Source: Flavobacteriales bacterium
GTDB lineage: Bacteria > Bacteroidota > Bacteroidia > Flavobacteriales > JASBRU01
Direction: 5' to 3'
Length of the DNA: 64,000 bases
Assembly (NCBI GenBank): GCA_030149285.1
Contig: JASBRU010000003.1
Span: 250,001-314,000, forward strand
Translations under genes and position numbers: made by a program
The notes under the pieces: generated by a model
Database searches by the model: none
Told to the model about the DNA's origin: nothing
Seen by the model: only the letters and a program-made list of their open reading frames with translations
Part shown: positions 21,624 to 31,417 of the stretch, in pieces
Layout: the number at the start of each line of letters is the position of its first letter
How positions within the stretch are numbered: position 1 is the first letter of the stretch

Positions 21624-23426
21624 ATGAGACTTAGAATCCTCCTTATATTATTATTTACTTCTACTTTTTGTTTTGCACAAAAAACAGGAGGCATTCAGCG
21701 TGAAGCCCATCCTATAGACTTACGCAAAGCAGAAGTAAAATTTGTAAATATCCCTGTTTCTACAAACTCAGCAAATGGTGTAGCAGAGATTTTAAAAACT
21801 AAAGTGAGTAACCTACAAGATTGTGGCTTGGTACTCACTTCTGAAAAAGTAAGTAAAACAGGTACGCACTATATCTATCAGCAAACTTACAACGGAACTA
21901 ATGTTTTTAGAGGACAGGTAAATGCATTGGTAGATAATAACAATGTCATCCGTAATATAGCACACCATACATTTAGCTTGGAGTTAATTGTTGACGGCAC
22001 TTTCCCCGATGAGAATAAAGCTGAATTAGTGTTGATGTTATTAAGTAACACTAATTACCAAGCTTATTACGCCAATGTATACTTCTTTGAGAACAACCAA
22101 TTAATACCTGCGCTACACACTAGAGTTGAAGTTGATGACAGACACTTTGAGTTTGTTGTGGACGATGCCGGAAACGAGCTTTATTACAACGATTTAAATT
22201 CTTATTATCATCAAAGTGGTCCCGATAGCACTGTAACCGTAAACGTTTTCAACCCAGACCCGCTAACAACTTCTAACAACACATACGGCGGTGCATATGT
22301 AGATAATGGTGATGCCGATGCGCCTTCTCTAAATAATGAGCGTGTTCAGCTACAAGTAAAAGCAAATTTCACAGGAGGAGTCTTCTCTTTAGAAAACGAC
22401 CATATAATTATTACAGAGTTTAGCGGACCAAATATACAACCCGTTACCTCTACTACACCTAACTTTAGTTATACACGCAACCAAAGTGGCTTTGAAGATG
22501 TAAACGCATATTACCATTTAACTACCTATCAAAAATACATGCAAAGCTTGGGCTTTAATCTGGCAAGCGATACAATTGAAGTAGACGTACACGCACTGAG
22601 TGGAGCAGACAACTCTATGTTTTCTACTGGTGGGGGTGTTGGGAGGTTATTCTTTGGCGAAGGTGGTGTTGATGATGCAGAAGATGCTGATGTGATTTTA
22701 CATGAATATGGGCATGCAATTGCTGAAAGTGCTGCCCCTGGCACAAATAATGGTATTGAAAGAAGGTGTTTAGACGAAGCAAATGGCGACTATATTGCTA
22801 CTTCCTACTCTAGACTAACAAACCCGTTTAACTGGCAAGACATGTTTAGCTGGGATGGACACAATGAATTTTGGTCAGGCAGACAAGCTACTAGCCTTAA
22901 AGACTACCAAACCTTAAGCTTTAGTTTTATTTATGACCATACTGATATATGGGTTTCTTGCCTAATGGAAACATGGGCGGCAATTGGTAGAGATGCAACA
23001 GAGGAAGTTTTACTAGAATCATTACATAGTTATGTTTCTAACCTAACGATGGTAGACGCTGCTAAACTTTACTTGCAAGCAGACACATTATTAAATACCA
23101 ATGCTAATGCGTTTATTATGCGCACCGAATTTGCCAGAAGAAATATATTAAGTGCGCCAATTAGTATAGATGAACATTCAACAGAGTTTGGTATAGATAT
23201 ATTAAATACTGTTGGCTTTACAAACGGACAACCAGCCACATTAGTGCTGAGTAACTATAGGAGCGCTTCTGCTGCACTATATAATAGTACAGGTGTGCTT
23301 GTTGAACAATACTTAATAAATTCAGCAGAGACCGCTATACCATCAGAAAACTTAAAAGCCGGCTTATATATTTTAGCAGTTAAAACTAACGAGGGCTTGT
23401 ACACTAAAAAACTAGTACGCTACTAG
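21624..23426 (+). CDS. Secreted zinc metallopeptidase with T9SS sorting domain
   Basis: The signal peptide MRLRILLILLFTSTFCFAQ is followed by an FTP-like propeptide region (TGTHYIYQQTYNGTNVFRG). The catalytic zinc site VILHEYGHAIAES (HExxH) lies near residue 360, with a downstream CLDEANGDYIATSY as the likely third-ligand helix, as in thermolysin and fungalysin relatives. The last 75 residues (LYNSTGVLVEQYLINSAE then KAGLYILAVK and KKLVRY) form a type A T9SS sorting domain, so the enzyme is exported through the outer membrane. 600 aa. Substrate unknown. Six bases after yigZ. Confidence 0.88.
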   Translation: MRLRILLILLFTSTFCFAQKTGGIQREAHPIDLRKAEVKFVNIPVSTNSANGVAEILKTKVSNLQDCGLVLTSEKVSKTGTHYIYQQTYNGTNVFRGQVNALVDNNNVIRNIAHHTFSLELIVDGTFPDENKAELVLMLLSNTNYQAYYANVYFFENNQLIPALHTRVEVDDRHFEFVVDDAGNELYYNDLNSYYHQSGPDSTVTVNVFNPDPLTTSNNTYGGAYVDNGDADAPSLNNERVQLQVKANFTGGVFSLENDHIIITEFSGPNIQPVTSTTPNFSYTRNQSGFEDVNAYYHLTTYQKYMQSLGFNLASDTIEVDVHALSGADNSMFSTGGGVGRLFFGEGGVDDAEDADVILHEYGHAIAESAAPGTNNGIERRCLDEANGDYIATSYSRLTNPFNWQDMFSWDGHNEFWSGRQATSLKDYQTLSFSFIYDHTDIWVSCLMETWAAIGRDATEEVLLESLHSYVSNLTMVDAAKLYLQADTLLNTNANAFIMRTEFARRNILSAPISIDEHSTEFGIDILNTVGFTNGQPATLVLSNYRSASAALYNSTGVLVEQYLINSAETAIPSENLKAGLYILAVKTNEGLYTKKLVRY

Positions 23427-23830
23427 TTTATATACTTTCTAATTGCATCTACTAGCTTAACAGGCGGTTTACAGGGTTTCATTGTTTCTCTATCTACACA
23501 TACCAAAACTATTTCGGCTTTGTTTACAAGCTCTCCTTTTTGGTTGAAAAGCTCATGCTCAAATTTAAGCCGAGAGGAAACCATCTCTTTTATATAAGTT
23601 TTAATAGTTATTAGATCATCATAATAATTAGGTCTTATATATTTTATATGCATTTCTAGCACCGGAAGCATAATTCCTTCCTCTTCCATTTGCTTATAAC
23701 TCACTCCTAAATCTCTAAGTGCCTCAACCCTACCTACTTCATAATATTGAGCGTAGAATCCGTAATACACATACCCCATTCTGTCGGTCTCTCCGTAACG
23801 TACTCGTACCGTGCTTTCTTGCAAATACAT
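23423..23830 (-). CDS. Acyl-CoA thioesterase, 4-hydroxybenzoyl-CoA/YbgC type
   Basis: Single hotdog-fold domain of 135 aa. The start STVRVRYGETDRMGYVYYGFYAQYYEVGR carries the conserved Asp/Gly/Tyr pattern of YbgC and FadM-type thioesterases (RYxETDxMG.VY...Y). It hydrolyses acyl-CoA or acyl-ACP thioesters; the natural substrate is uncertain. It overlaps the 3' end of the convergent metallopeptidase gene by four bases and is divergent from dnaA. Confidence 0.88.
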   Translation of the reverse strand: MYLQESTVRVRYGETDRMGYVYYGFYAQYYEVGRVEALRDLGVSYKQMEEEGIMLPVLEMHIKYIRPNYYDDLITIKTYIKEMVSSRLKFEHELFNQKGELVNKAEIVLVCVDRETMKPCKPPVKLVDAIRKYIN

Positions 23831-24077
23831 ATAAAAAATTTTATCTTTAAAATATTGTTAATCAGTTAATTAAATAAATCTGTAGGAATTAACTTACAAT
23901 GATGAGGGCTCCATAAGTTGAGTAAAAAAAAGTTAAAAGTCAACACCTATTTCATTTTTTTTTCTACTTTTTTGTTCACACATTTGTCTCTCGAAACTAT
24001 CGGAAAATCATCCCAGATTTAGACCAAGTATCGACGATATCAACTGTTTGTTTAACTAGCTAACTATTAGGGCTTTA

Positions 24078-25508
24078 ATGGAAGTTACGGCGAAATCTGT
24101 ATGGAATAACTGTCTTGAGTTTATAAAAGACAATATTAGCAGCCAAAGTTTTAAGACTTGGTTTCTCCCTATAAAACCTTTAAAATTAAATGGTAACGTA
24201 CTTAGTATTCAGGTACCCAGTAAATTCTTTTACGAGTGGCTTGAAGAACATTACATTAAATTGTTAAAAACAGCTATAACTAAAGAACTGGGTGAAGACG
24301 CAAAGTTAGTGTATAGCATTGTAATGGAAAACACATATGGCAATTCTAAGCCATATACTGTAAAAATACCTAGCTCTAATAGAGCACCCATCAAGAATCA
24401 AAAAGTTTCAATGCCTGTAGAAGTTGCAGGTAATGGTGTAAAAAACCCATTTATAATACCCGGATTAAAAAAGGTAAATGTTGAGTCTCAACTGAACCCT
24501 AACTATACCTTTGAAAACTTTATAGAAGGAGATTGCAACCGTTTAGCTCGTTCTGCAGGTTATGCAGTATCAAACAAACCGGGTGGCACCTCTTTTAACC
24601 CACTAATGATATATGGTGGTGTAGGCTTAGGAAAAACACACCTAGCACATGCCATTGGTATAGAAATAAAAGACAAATACCCTGATAAGACTGTACTATA
24701 TGTTTCTGCTGAAAAATTTACGCAGCAGTTTATAGAGTCTATTAGAAATAATACCAAAAATGACTTTGTACACTTCTATCAAATGATAGATGTATTGATA
24801 ATAGACGATGTACAATCTCTTGCAGGAAAAGAAAAAACACAAGATGTTTTCTTCCATATATTTAATCACTTGCATCAACATGGGCGACAGGTAGTACTTA
24901 CCTCTGACCGCGCTCCAGTAGATATGCAAGGAATGGAACAACGTTTACTTTCTCGTTTCAAATGGGGCTTATCTGCAGACTTGCAAAAGCCAGACTTAGA
25001 AACCCGTATTGCTATCCTAAACAAAAAATTATATGCTGACGGTATTGAAATGCCATCAGATGTAATAGAATATTTGGCTTATAGCATTACTTCTAATGTA
25101 AGAGAACTAGAAGGTGCTTTAATATCATTGTTAGCTCAATCATCTTTAAACAAAAAGAAGATTACGCTTGAATTAGCGAAGCAAATGATAGATAAGTTTG
25201 TGAAAAACACAACCAGAGAAGTATCTATTGATTACATACAAAAAGTAGTTTGCGACTATTTTGATATGCCTATTGAGCTATTAAAATCTAAAACTCGTAA
25301 GCGCGAAATTGTACAGGCTCGTCAATTAGCCATGTATTTTGCTAAACAATTAACCAAGTCTTCATTAGCTAGTATTGGTGCGCAGTGTGGCAATAAAGAC
25401 CACGCTACCGTATTACATGCTTGCAGAACGGTAAATAATTTAGCAGAAACTGATAAGCGCTTTAAGGTATATGTAGACGACCTTACCAAAAAGCTTACAT
25501 TAAACTAA
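24078..25508 (+). CDS. dnaA: Chromosomal replication initiator protein DnaA
   Basis: AAA+ ATPase that binds DnaA boxes and opens the origin. Domain I is VWNNCLEFIKDNISSQSFKTWF, and domain II is a short linker. Domain III starts at TFENFIEGDCNRLARSA with Walker A GGVGLGKTH near residue 179 and Walker B VLIIDDVQ. Domain IV ends with the DNA-binding signature CGNKDHATVLHACRTV near 435. 476 aa is the usual size. The 247-base upstream gap is AT-rich, but I see no cluster of TTATCCACA boxes there, so the origin is not evidently located here. Confidence 0.97.
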   Translation: MEVTAKSVWNNCLEFIKDNISSQSFKTWFLPIKPLKLNGNVLSIQVPSKFFYEWLEEHYIKLLKTAITKELGEDAKLVYSIVMENTYGNSKPYTVKIPSSNRAPIKNQKVSMPVEVAGNGVKNPFIIPGLKKVNVESQLNPNYTFENFIEGDCNRLARSAGYAVSNKPGGTSFNPLMIYGGVGLGKTHLAHAIGIEIKDKYPDKTVLYVSAEKFTQQFIESIRNNTKNDFVHFYQMIDVLIIDDVQSLAGKEKTQDVFFHIFNHLHQHGRQVVLTSDRAPVDMQGMEQRLLSRFKWGLSADLQKPDLETRIAILNKKLYADGIEMPSDVIEYLAYSITSNVRELEGALISLLAQSSLNKKKITLELAKQMIDKFVKNTTREVSIDYIQKVVCDYFDMPIELLKSKTRKREIVQARQLAMYFAKQLTKSSLASIGAQCGNKDHATVLHACRTVNNLAETDKRFKVYVDDLTKKLTLN

Positions 25509-25530
25509 ATTTACCTTAACTCATTTAGGG

Positions 25531-25561
25531 TTTGTGTTCTAAGCACATTTGATTATTTTTG
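25531..25561 (+). promoter_or_regulatory. Promoter of the phosphatase-methylase-lplA operon
   Basis: TTTG at 25531-25534, 19 bases, then TATTTTTG at 25554-25561: a perfect match to the Bacteroidota promoter. The ATG of the phosphatase gene is 21 bases downstream. Confidence 0.8.
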
Positions 25562-25582
25562 ATTTAAATCAATGATGAGATA

Positions 25583-26044
25583 ATGACGAAAATATTGATG
25601 GTGTGCCTTGGCAATATATGCCGTTCTCCACTTGCAGAAGGCATCATGCAACACAAGATTGAAGAAAAGGGATTGAACGCTACTGTTGACTCTGCTGGGA
25701 CTGCCGCCTACCATATTGGCGAACCTGCTGACAGACGAAGTGTTTTAACCGCAAAAAAACACGGAATAGATATTACCAAATTACGCGGAAGACAATTTGA
25801 AGTAAGTGACTTTGATGAGTTTGACCTAATTTACGTAATGGATGAGTCTAACTATGAAAACCTAAAAATAATGGCTCGTAATGATGCCGATATGGCTAAA
25901 GTAGACTACATTATGAACATGGTGTCTCCCGGAGAAAATAAAATAGTACCTGACCCATACTATGGTGGCGATATGGGTTTTGAAAACGTATATAATTTAT
26001 TAGACGCCGCTGCAGAAGAAATTACAAAGAAACTAGAACAATAA
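25583..26044 (+). CDS. Low-molecular-weight protein tyrosine phosphatase
   Basis: Cys-based phosphatase with the P-loop MVCLGNICRSPLAEG. The nucleophile is Cys8 and the phosphate-binding Arg is Arg14 (C-x5-R). The general-acid Asp is in VPDPYYGGDMGFENVY near residue 117. 153 aa is a normal length. In bacteria such enzymes dephosphorylate tyrosine kinases of exopolysaccharide systems or arsenate-reductase relatives, but no capsule genes are nearby, so the substrate is open. First gene of a three-gene plus-strand operon. Confidence 0.92.
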   Translation: MTKILMVCLGNICRSPLAEGIMQHKIEEKGLNATVDSAGTAAYHIGEPADRRSVLTAKKHGIDITKLRGRQFEVSDFDEFDLIYVMDESNYENLKIMARNDADMAKVDYIMNMVSPGENKIVPDPYYGGDMGFENVYNLLDAAAEEITKKLEQ

Positions 26045-26048
26045 AATA

Positions 26049-26768
26049 ATGGATGAGCCTAAAAAAGGTAAACTATACCTTATCCCTTCTACCATTGGCG
26101 AAATTGAACCATTAGAAGTACTACCATTGGCCATTAAAAAGGTTATAGATATGGTAGATGACTATGTTGTTGAAAATGAAAAAACTGCTCGTGCCTTTAT
26201 AAAAAGGGTGCATGGCGGTAAATCTCAAGATAAATTAAACCTCTTTACCCTAAATAAATATACCGAACCTGAAGAGTTGGAAGGTTTTTTACAACCTGCA
26301 CTAGAAGGTAGAAATATGGGGGTTTTAAGCGAAGCTGGTGCTCCGGGCATTGCAGACCCAGGGTCTGAAGTGGTAAGAATAGCACACCGAAAAGGTATAC
26401 ACGTAGCCCCTTTGGTTGGCCCCTCCTCTATTCTATTAGCTATGATGGCTAGTGGGCTTAATGGGCAAAATTTTGCTTTTGTAGGTTACTTACCTATAGA
26501 TAAACAAGAGCGTAAAAAGAGAATTAAAGAATTAGAACGCACATCTAAACAACTTAATCAGAGTCAGATTTTTATAGAAACCCCTTACCGTAATATGCAA
26601 TTGCTAGAAGACATTATTAAGTCTTGTAACGATGATACAGACCTATGCATAGCTTGCGACATTACCCTTTCTACTGAACTGATACAAACTTTTACTATTG
26701 CCGAGTGGAAAAACAGGGTTCCGATTTTAAACAAAAAACCCACTATTTTTATTATACATAGGCACTAA
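26049..26768 (+). CDS. RsmI-like SAM-dependent methyltransferase
   Basis: A 239-aa tetrapyrrole-methylase-fold protein. Recognisable elements are GKLYLIPSTIGE at the N-terminus, GVLSEAGAPGIADPGSEVV near residue 95, HVAPLVGPSSILLAMMASGL, and FIETPYRN. RsmI methylates the ribose of 16S rRNA C1402. This form is shorter than E. coli RsmI (286 aa) and lacks its C-terminal extension. Many Bacteroidota carry this shorter paralogue beside or instead of true RsmI, so the target is probable rather than certain. Four bases after the phosphatase gene. Confidence 0.82.
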   Translation: MDEPKKGKLYLIPSTIGEIEPLEVLPLAIKKVIDMVDDYVVENEKTARAFIKRVHGGKSQDKLNLFTLNKYTEPEELEGFLQPALEGRNMGVLSEAGAPGIADPGSEVVRIAHRKGIHVAPLVGPSSILLAMMASGLNGQNFAFVGYLPIDKQERKKRIKELERTSKQLNQSQIFIETPYRNMQLLEDIIKSCNDDTDLCIACDITLSTELIQTFTIAEWKNRVPILNKKPTIFIIHRH

Positions 26769-26779
26769 CACACAACATT

Positions 26780-27766
26780 ATGCTTTGCGTAATTAACAAC
26801 AATACAGATCCCCACCTAAACTTAGCCACCGAAGAATATATTTTAAAAGAGTTTGATGAGGACTGCTTTATGCTTTGGCGCAATGCAAATGCCATAATTG
26901 TAGGCAAGCATCAGAATACCTTGGCAGAAATAAACATACCTTATGTTGAGGAAAAAGGAATTTCTGTAGTAAGAAGGCTTTCCGGTGGTGGTGCTGTTTT
27001 TCATGATTTAGGAAACCTAAACTTCACCTTTATTATGAAGGGTGAAGATGAAAAATTCATTGATTTTAAAAAATACACACAGCCTATTATTGATATTCTT
27101 AAAACATTAGATATAAATGCTGTTTTTGAAGGAAGAAATGATTTAACCATTGGTGGTAAAAAGTTCTCTGGTAATGCAGAACATGTGCATTTAGCTAAAA
27201 AGAGAATACTTCATCATGGCACCTTGCTCTTCTCGTCTGAAATGAAAGACCTCTCAGAGGCTTTAAAGGTAAACCCGCTTAAGTTCCAAGACAAAGCAGT
27301 TAAGTCTGTTAGAAGTCGTGTGACTAATATTAGCGAACACCTTCAATCACCTATTACAGTTGAGGAATTTAAAGAGCTGATACAAGACTACGTATTGAAA
27401 AACTACGAGAGCGCAACCCTTTATGAGCTTACTGCTGATGATTATAAGCGAATAGAAAAGATAGCTGATGAACGCTACCGTAAATGGGATTGGAACTACG
27501 GCTACTCACCAGAATACGGGTTTAAAAAAGGTATTAAAACTAAGGGTGGACATGTAGAATTTCATTTGGATGTAAAGAAAGGTATTATTGAAAAAGCAAT
27601 GATATTTGGAGATTTCTTCCATACTTATGATAGTACAGAAATTGCAGAAGCCTTGGTAGGTTGTAAACATGAATCTAATGCAATTAGAGAGTGTTTAGCC
27701 AACTACAACATCAACAACTACTTTAACAACATTACTATAGACGAGCTCATAGAAGCTATGTTTTAA
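26780..27766 (+). CDS. lplA: Lipoate-protein ligase A
   Basis: Attaches lipoate to E2 subunits and GcvH through lipoyl-AMP. The BPL/LplA catalytic domain has VVRRLSGGGAVFHDLGNLNFTF near residue 70, GRNDLTIGGKKFSGNAEH with the catalytic Lys, and HHGTLLFSS. A C-terminal accessory domain follows (WDWNYGYSPEYGFKKG). 328 aa matches the LplA of Gram-positives and Bacteroidota. Last gene of its operon, followed by a terminator. Confidence 0.92.
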   Translation: MLCVINNNTDPHLNLATEEYILKEFDEDCFMLWRNANAIIVGKHQNTLAEINIPYVEEKGISVVRRLSGGGAVFHDLGNLNFTFIMKGEDEKFIDFKKYTQPIIDILKTLDINAVFEGRNDLTIGGKKFSGNAEHVHLAKKRILHHGTLLFSSEMKDLSEALKVNPLKFQDKAVKSVRSRVTNISEHLQSPITVEEFKELIQDYVLKNYESATLYELTADDYKRIEKIADERYRKWDWNYGYSPEYGFKKGIKTKGGHVEFHLDVKKGIIEKAMIFGDFFHTYDSTEIAEALVGCKHESNAIRECLANYNINNYFNNITIDELIEAMF

Positions 27767-27768
27767 AC

Positions 27769-27799
27769 AAAAAAGAGCGGCAAAATAGCCGCTCTTTTT
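27769..27799. terminator. Bidirectional terminator between lplA and the S46 peptidase gene
   Basis: GAGCGGC and GCCGCTC arms with a six-base loop, an A-run before and a T-run after. It serves the two convergent genes. Confidence 0.88.
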
Positions 27800-27817
27800 A
27801 TATCCAATTATTTGGTT

Positions 27818-30016
27818 TTATTCAGCCATAACCGGTTTTTCATCGGTTGCAGTTTCCTCTACTGCCTTAGTATCATTGGTTACCAAAGTCATTTCATCAA
27901 TTAAATAACCGGCACCTGCAAACTTATCTACAATAAATAATACATAACGTATGTCTACCATAATGTTTCGGCATCTGCTAATATCATAGTTGATGTCACT
28001 CATAGTACCTTCCCAGCCTCTATCAAAGTTCAAACCTATCAATTGTCCTTTTCCATTAATAGCAGGACTACCGGAGTTACCCCCTGTAGTGTGGTTAGAG
28101 CCAATAAAGCATACTGGCATCTTCCCATTTTCATCTGCATAAGGACCATAATCTTTACTCTCATACAACTCAATTAACTTCTTGGGTAAATCAAACTCAT
28201 AATCGCTGGGTACATACTTTGCCATTACACCATCTAAATAGGTTTGATAACCATAGCGTACAGCATCTAATGGCTCATAACCTTTAACTTGTCCATAAGC
28301 TATTCTTAAGGTACTATTTGCGTCAGGATAAAATCTCTTTTCAGGGAAAACCTCCATCAACCCTTTCATATATACACGCTGATTTAGAGCAATCTTATCT
28401 TCCAGCTCACTATACTTAGGAGCTATCTCGCCTCTATAATGATCTAACATTGCCTTGTATAGCATATAAGCCGGATCTTTCTTTAGTTTCTTTAATATCT
28501 TTTTAGGCTTCATTGACAACAGCTCTTCCGTTCTCTCTTGGCTTACTAAATATGAATCTTCAAACATTACCTCTGCATAACGGTTAAAGTCTCCATCAAA
28601 AGTTTCATAAACCTCTTGCAAGTACGGAGTATACTGCCCAGGCTTTAAATCATTGTAATAATGAGATAGTAATTCTCCTACTACCTTTTGATCAATTTCA
28701 GCATCGTAGTTTTTATAATGCCCTTTTATTCCACTTTTCAGTTTTTCAATTACTACATTTTGATCTTCCTCTGATGTTACTCTAAATAAACCGTTAAAGT
28801 TTGCAGCATAGGATATAACATCTGGTGATACAAAAGCTACTTCTATTAGATAGTCTCTTGCCTGCGCATAATAAGCTCTTTGTTTATACAAATCCTCAAA
28901 CTTTAGCAACGCTTCTCCATACTCCTTTTGGTCGTCAGTTAGTTTAGCTAAAAATGTCTTTTCAAGTTCTTTTTTACGTTTTATAGCATTTGTTTGTTTT
29001 AAACCTATGTTTTCGCCTATCCATTTTTTCCAACCATTAGCTATACTTGCATAGGTAGAGGCATATTTAATACGCGTAGCATCATCCACACGCATCTTTT
29101 TATCCATAATATTTAGGGCAGTTTCTCTCAACTTAATCTTAGCAGGATTTTGCACATTCATTATATAATCTACTGCATAAGATGGCAAATACTCATCTGT
29201 ACGACCAGGGAAACCATAAACCATTGTAAAGTCTCCTTCTTTTATACCTGATGTAGAAACCGGTAAATAGTGCTTTGGTGTATAAGGCACGTTCTCTTCA
29301 GAGTATTCTGCAGGCTTATTATCCTTACCCGCATAAATTCTAAAAATAGAAAAGTCGCCCGTATGTCTTGGCCATACCCAGTTATCAGTATCAGAGCCAA
29401 ACTTACCAATTGATGATGGAGGTGCTCCAACTAATCTTACATCTTTAAATACCTCTGTAATAATTAAATAATATTGATTACCGTGATAATAGGGCTTTAC
29501 AATAGCCTCGTAATGCGTTCCTTCTATAGCGGCTTCTTTTATAACTCTAACATTATCTTTTATAACATTATTTCTTTCTTCTTCAGTCATTTCTTCAGTT
29601 ACTCCTGCTAATACCTTATCCGTAACTTCATCAATACTTTTAATTAGAGTGGCTGATAAATTAGGGTTTGCTAATTCTTCTTTTCTAGACTTAGCCCAAA
29701 AACCATCTTTCAAATAATCATTCTCTACACTACTGTGAGACTGAATACTACTGTAACCACAATGGTGGTTAGTTAAAAGCAAACCATTTGGCGATATTAA
29801 CTCTGAGGTACAACCACCATTAAAATGCACAATTGCATCTTTTAAGCTAGAGTTATTAATGTTATACACATCTTGTGCAGAGAGTTCCATACCCATCCCC
29901 TGCATTTCTTCTTCATTTAACTGCTCCAGTAAACTAGGAATCCACATCCCTTCTTGAGCCCTAACAGTACTAAAACTTATTAGTACCATTGCAATAAGTG
30001 TAATTAATTTTCTCAT
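27818..30016 (-). CDS. S46 family dipeptidyl-peptidase (DPP7/DPP11-like)
   Basis: Periplasmic serine exopeptidase that removes dipeptides from oligopeptides, supporting peptide-based growth. The signal peptide is MRKLITLIAMVLISFSTVRAQ. The catalytic His is in LLLTNHHCGYSSIQ near residue 88, an Asp candidate lies in WVWPRHTGDFSIFR near 223, and the nucleophile is in TTGGNSGSPAING near 648. 732 aa fits S46. The specificity segment reads LNFDRGWEGTMSDINYD. From memory the residue after FD distinguishes DPP11 (Arg, acidic P1) from DPP7 (Gly), so a DPP11-like preference is possible but unproven. Confidence 0.92.
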   Translation of the reverse strand: MRKLITLIAMVLISFSTVRAQEGMWIPSLLEQLNEEEMQGMGMELSAQDVYNINNSSLKDAIVHFNGGCTSELISPNGLLLTNHHCGYSSIQSHSSVENDYLKDGFWAKSRKEELANPNLSATLIKSIDEVTDKVLAGVTEEMTEEERNNVIKDNVRVIKEAAIEGTHYEAIVKPYYHGNQYYLIITEVFKDVRLVGAPPSSIGKFGSDTDNWVWPRHTGDFSIFRIYAGKDNKPAEYSEENVPYTPKHYLPVSTSGIKEGDFTMVYGFPGRTDEYLPSYAVDYIMNVQNPAKIKLRETALNIMDKKMRVDDATRIKYASTYASIANGWKKWIGENIGLKQTNAIKRKKELEKTFLAKLTDDQKEYGEALLKFEDLYKQRAYYAQARDYLIEVAFVSPDVISYAANFNGLFRVTSEEDQNVVIEKLKSGIKGHYKNYDAEIDQKVVGELLSHYYNDLKPGQYTPYLQEVYETFDGDFNRYAEVMFEDSYLVSQERTEELLSMKPKKILKKLKKDPAYMLYKAMLDHYRGEIAPKYSELEDKIALNQRVYMKGLMEVFPEKRFYPDANSTLRIAYGQVKGYEPLDAVRYGYQTYLDGVMAKYVPSDYEFDLPKKLIELYESKDYGPYADENGKMPVCFIGSNHTTGGNSGSPAINGKGQLIGLNFDRGWEGTMSDINYDISRCRNIMVDIRYVLFIVDKFAGAGYLIDEMTLVTNDTKAVEETATDEKPVMAE

Positions 30017-30044
30017 GATATAATTCTTATTAATAGTAATATTA

Positions 30045-31298
30045 TTAAGGTGCTACAGCTTGCATTAACAATGCACATCCATAGGCAGCATAGGTTCCTA
30101 GTGCATAACCAAATACAGCTAGTAAAACACCAACTGGTGCTAATGATGGATGAAACGCAGAAGCTACAATGGGAGCAGATGCTGCCCCACCCACATTTGC
30201 TTGACTACCAACAGCCGTAAAAAAGAACGGTGCTTTTATCAGTTTTCCAACCGACAGTAGTATTATTACATGAATAACCATCCATACTGCACCAATTAAA
30301 AATAAGCCAGGTGTTTTTGCTATGGCAGTCACATCCATTTTCATACCTATGGTTGCTACTAATACATATAAAAACAAACTACCAAATTTAGAAGCCCCTA
30401 CTCCTTCCAGCTCTCTTGCTTTTGTAAAAGACAGAATCAATCCGCCTGTAGTTGCAATTACAATTAGCCAGAAGAATGGGCTTGTTAAACTAAATTTTGC
30501 TAACTGAGGAGCATTATTTTGAATAGCAGGCGCAATTAAATCTGCACCAAAATGTGCTATTGCTGTAATAGCAAAGCCAACACCTACTACCACCATCATA
30601 TTGGTAAGTGTAGGGATTTTAGATATACTACTTTGATAGTCTTCTATACGTTTACGCACATCTTTAATGGCCGATGAGTCAGCCTTAAACCAAGTATCCA
30701 CTTTATCAGAAATACCTGCTCCATAAAGTAAAAATGCCATCCATACGTTAGCTACTATTACATCTACAGTAATCATTGCACTAAACAAACCATCACTTGC
30801 TCCAAAAACTTCTTTCATGGCAGTTTGGTTTGCGCCGCCACCAATCCAACTTCCTGCTACGGTAGATAAGCCCCTCCAAACAGCTTCTGGTCCTGCACCC
30901 CCAACTAAGTCAGGATTAAAAGATGAAATAATCATAATTGCTAAGGGACCACCAACAACTATACCTAGTGTTCCTGCTAAAAACATAATTATTGCCTTTG
31001 GACCTAAGCGTTTAATTCCTTTAAAGTCTATACTAAGTGTTAGTAACACTAAGCTGGTAGGCAATAAGTAACGAGATGCCACAAAGTACAAGCTAGATTG
31101 CTCACCAGATATAACTCCTAAAGAGTTAAATATTGAAGGTACAAAGTAGCACAGCAACAATGAGGGTACGTATTTATAAAAGGTTTTAAACTTAGGGCTA
31201 GAAGAGGTGTAAAATATTGCCGCTAATATGACCATTAATAGACCTAATACAACAGCATCATTTGTAATCATTGGGGTATTCTCTACAACTTCTTCCAT
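30045..31298 (-). CDS. DUF819 family integral membrane protein
   Basis: Polytopic protein with about ten to twelve hydrophobic helices. Landmarks are DAVVLGLLMVILAAIFYTS, FLAGTLGIVVGGPLAIMII, GSWIGGGANQTAMKEVFG and FFTAVGSQANVGGAASAPIVA. The pattern of glycine-rich discontinuous motifs in two halves resembles DUF819 (YjcL-like) proteins, thought to be transporters of unknown substrate. The track starts at 31349, but the ATG at 31298 (MEEVVENTPMITND) is more likely because the extra leader overlaps the intergenic region. That gives 417 aa. Downstream lies the S46 peptidase gene, 28 bases away on the same strand. Confidence 0.78.
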   Translation of the reverse strand: MEEVVENTPMITNDAVVLGLLMVILAAIFYTSSSPKFKTFYKYVPSLLLCYFVPSIFNSLGVISGEQSSLYFVASRYLLPTSLVLLTLSIDFKGIKRLGPKAIIMFLAGTLGIVVGGPLAIMIISSFNPDLVGGAGPEAVWRGLSTVAGSWIGGGANQTAMKEVFGASDGLFSAMITVDVIVANVWMAFLLYGAGISDKVDTWFKADSSAIKDVRKRIEDYQSSISKIPTLTNMMVVVGVGFAITAIAHFGADLIAPAIQNNAPQLAKFSLTSPFFWLIVIATTGGLILSFTKARELEGVGASKFGSLFLYVLVATIGMKMDVTAIAKTPGLFLIGAVWMVIHVIILLSVGKLIKAPFFFTAVGSQANVGGAASAPIVASAFHPSLAPVGVLLAVFGYALGTYAAYGCALLMQAVAP

Positions 31299-31392
31299 AT
31301 TTTTTGTTTTAAGAAACCCAAATAAAAGAAATACTGCACGCTTGAACAAGTTTTTGTAGGGTAGCCGACATTTAATTACTCATTAATATTAT

Positions 31393-31400
31393 TATTTTTG
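31393..31400 (+). promoter_or_regulatory. Candidate -7 box for the TlpA-like gene
   Basis: TATTTTTG matches TAnnTTTG, 17 bases before the ATG at 31418. The -33 region reads ATTT rather than TTTG. Confidence 0.45.
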
Positions 31401-31417
31401 TTTGCAACTAAATTTTA

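Noticed and set aside
23831-24077. Possible replication origin upstream of dnaA
   Set aside because: The gap is AT-rich but holds no cluster of DnaA boxes. dnaA is often not next to oriC in Bacteroidota.
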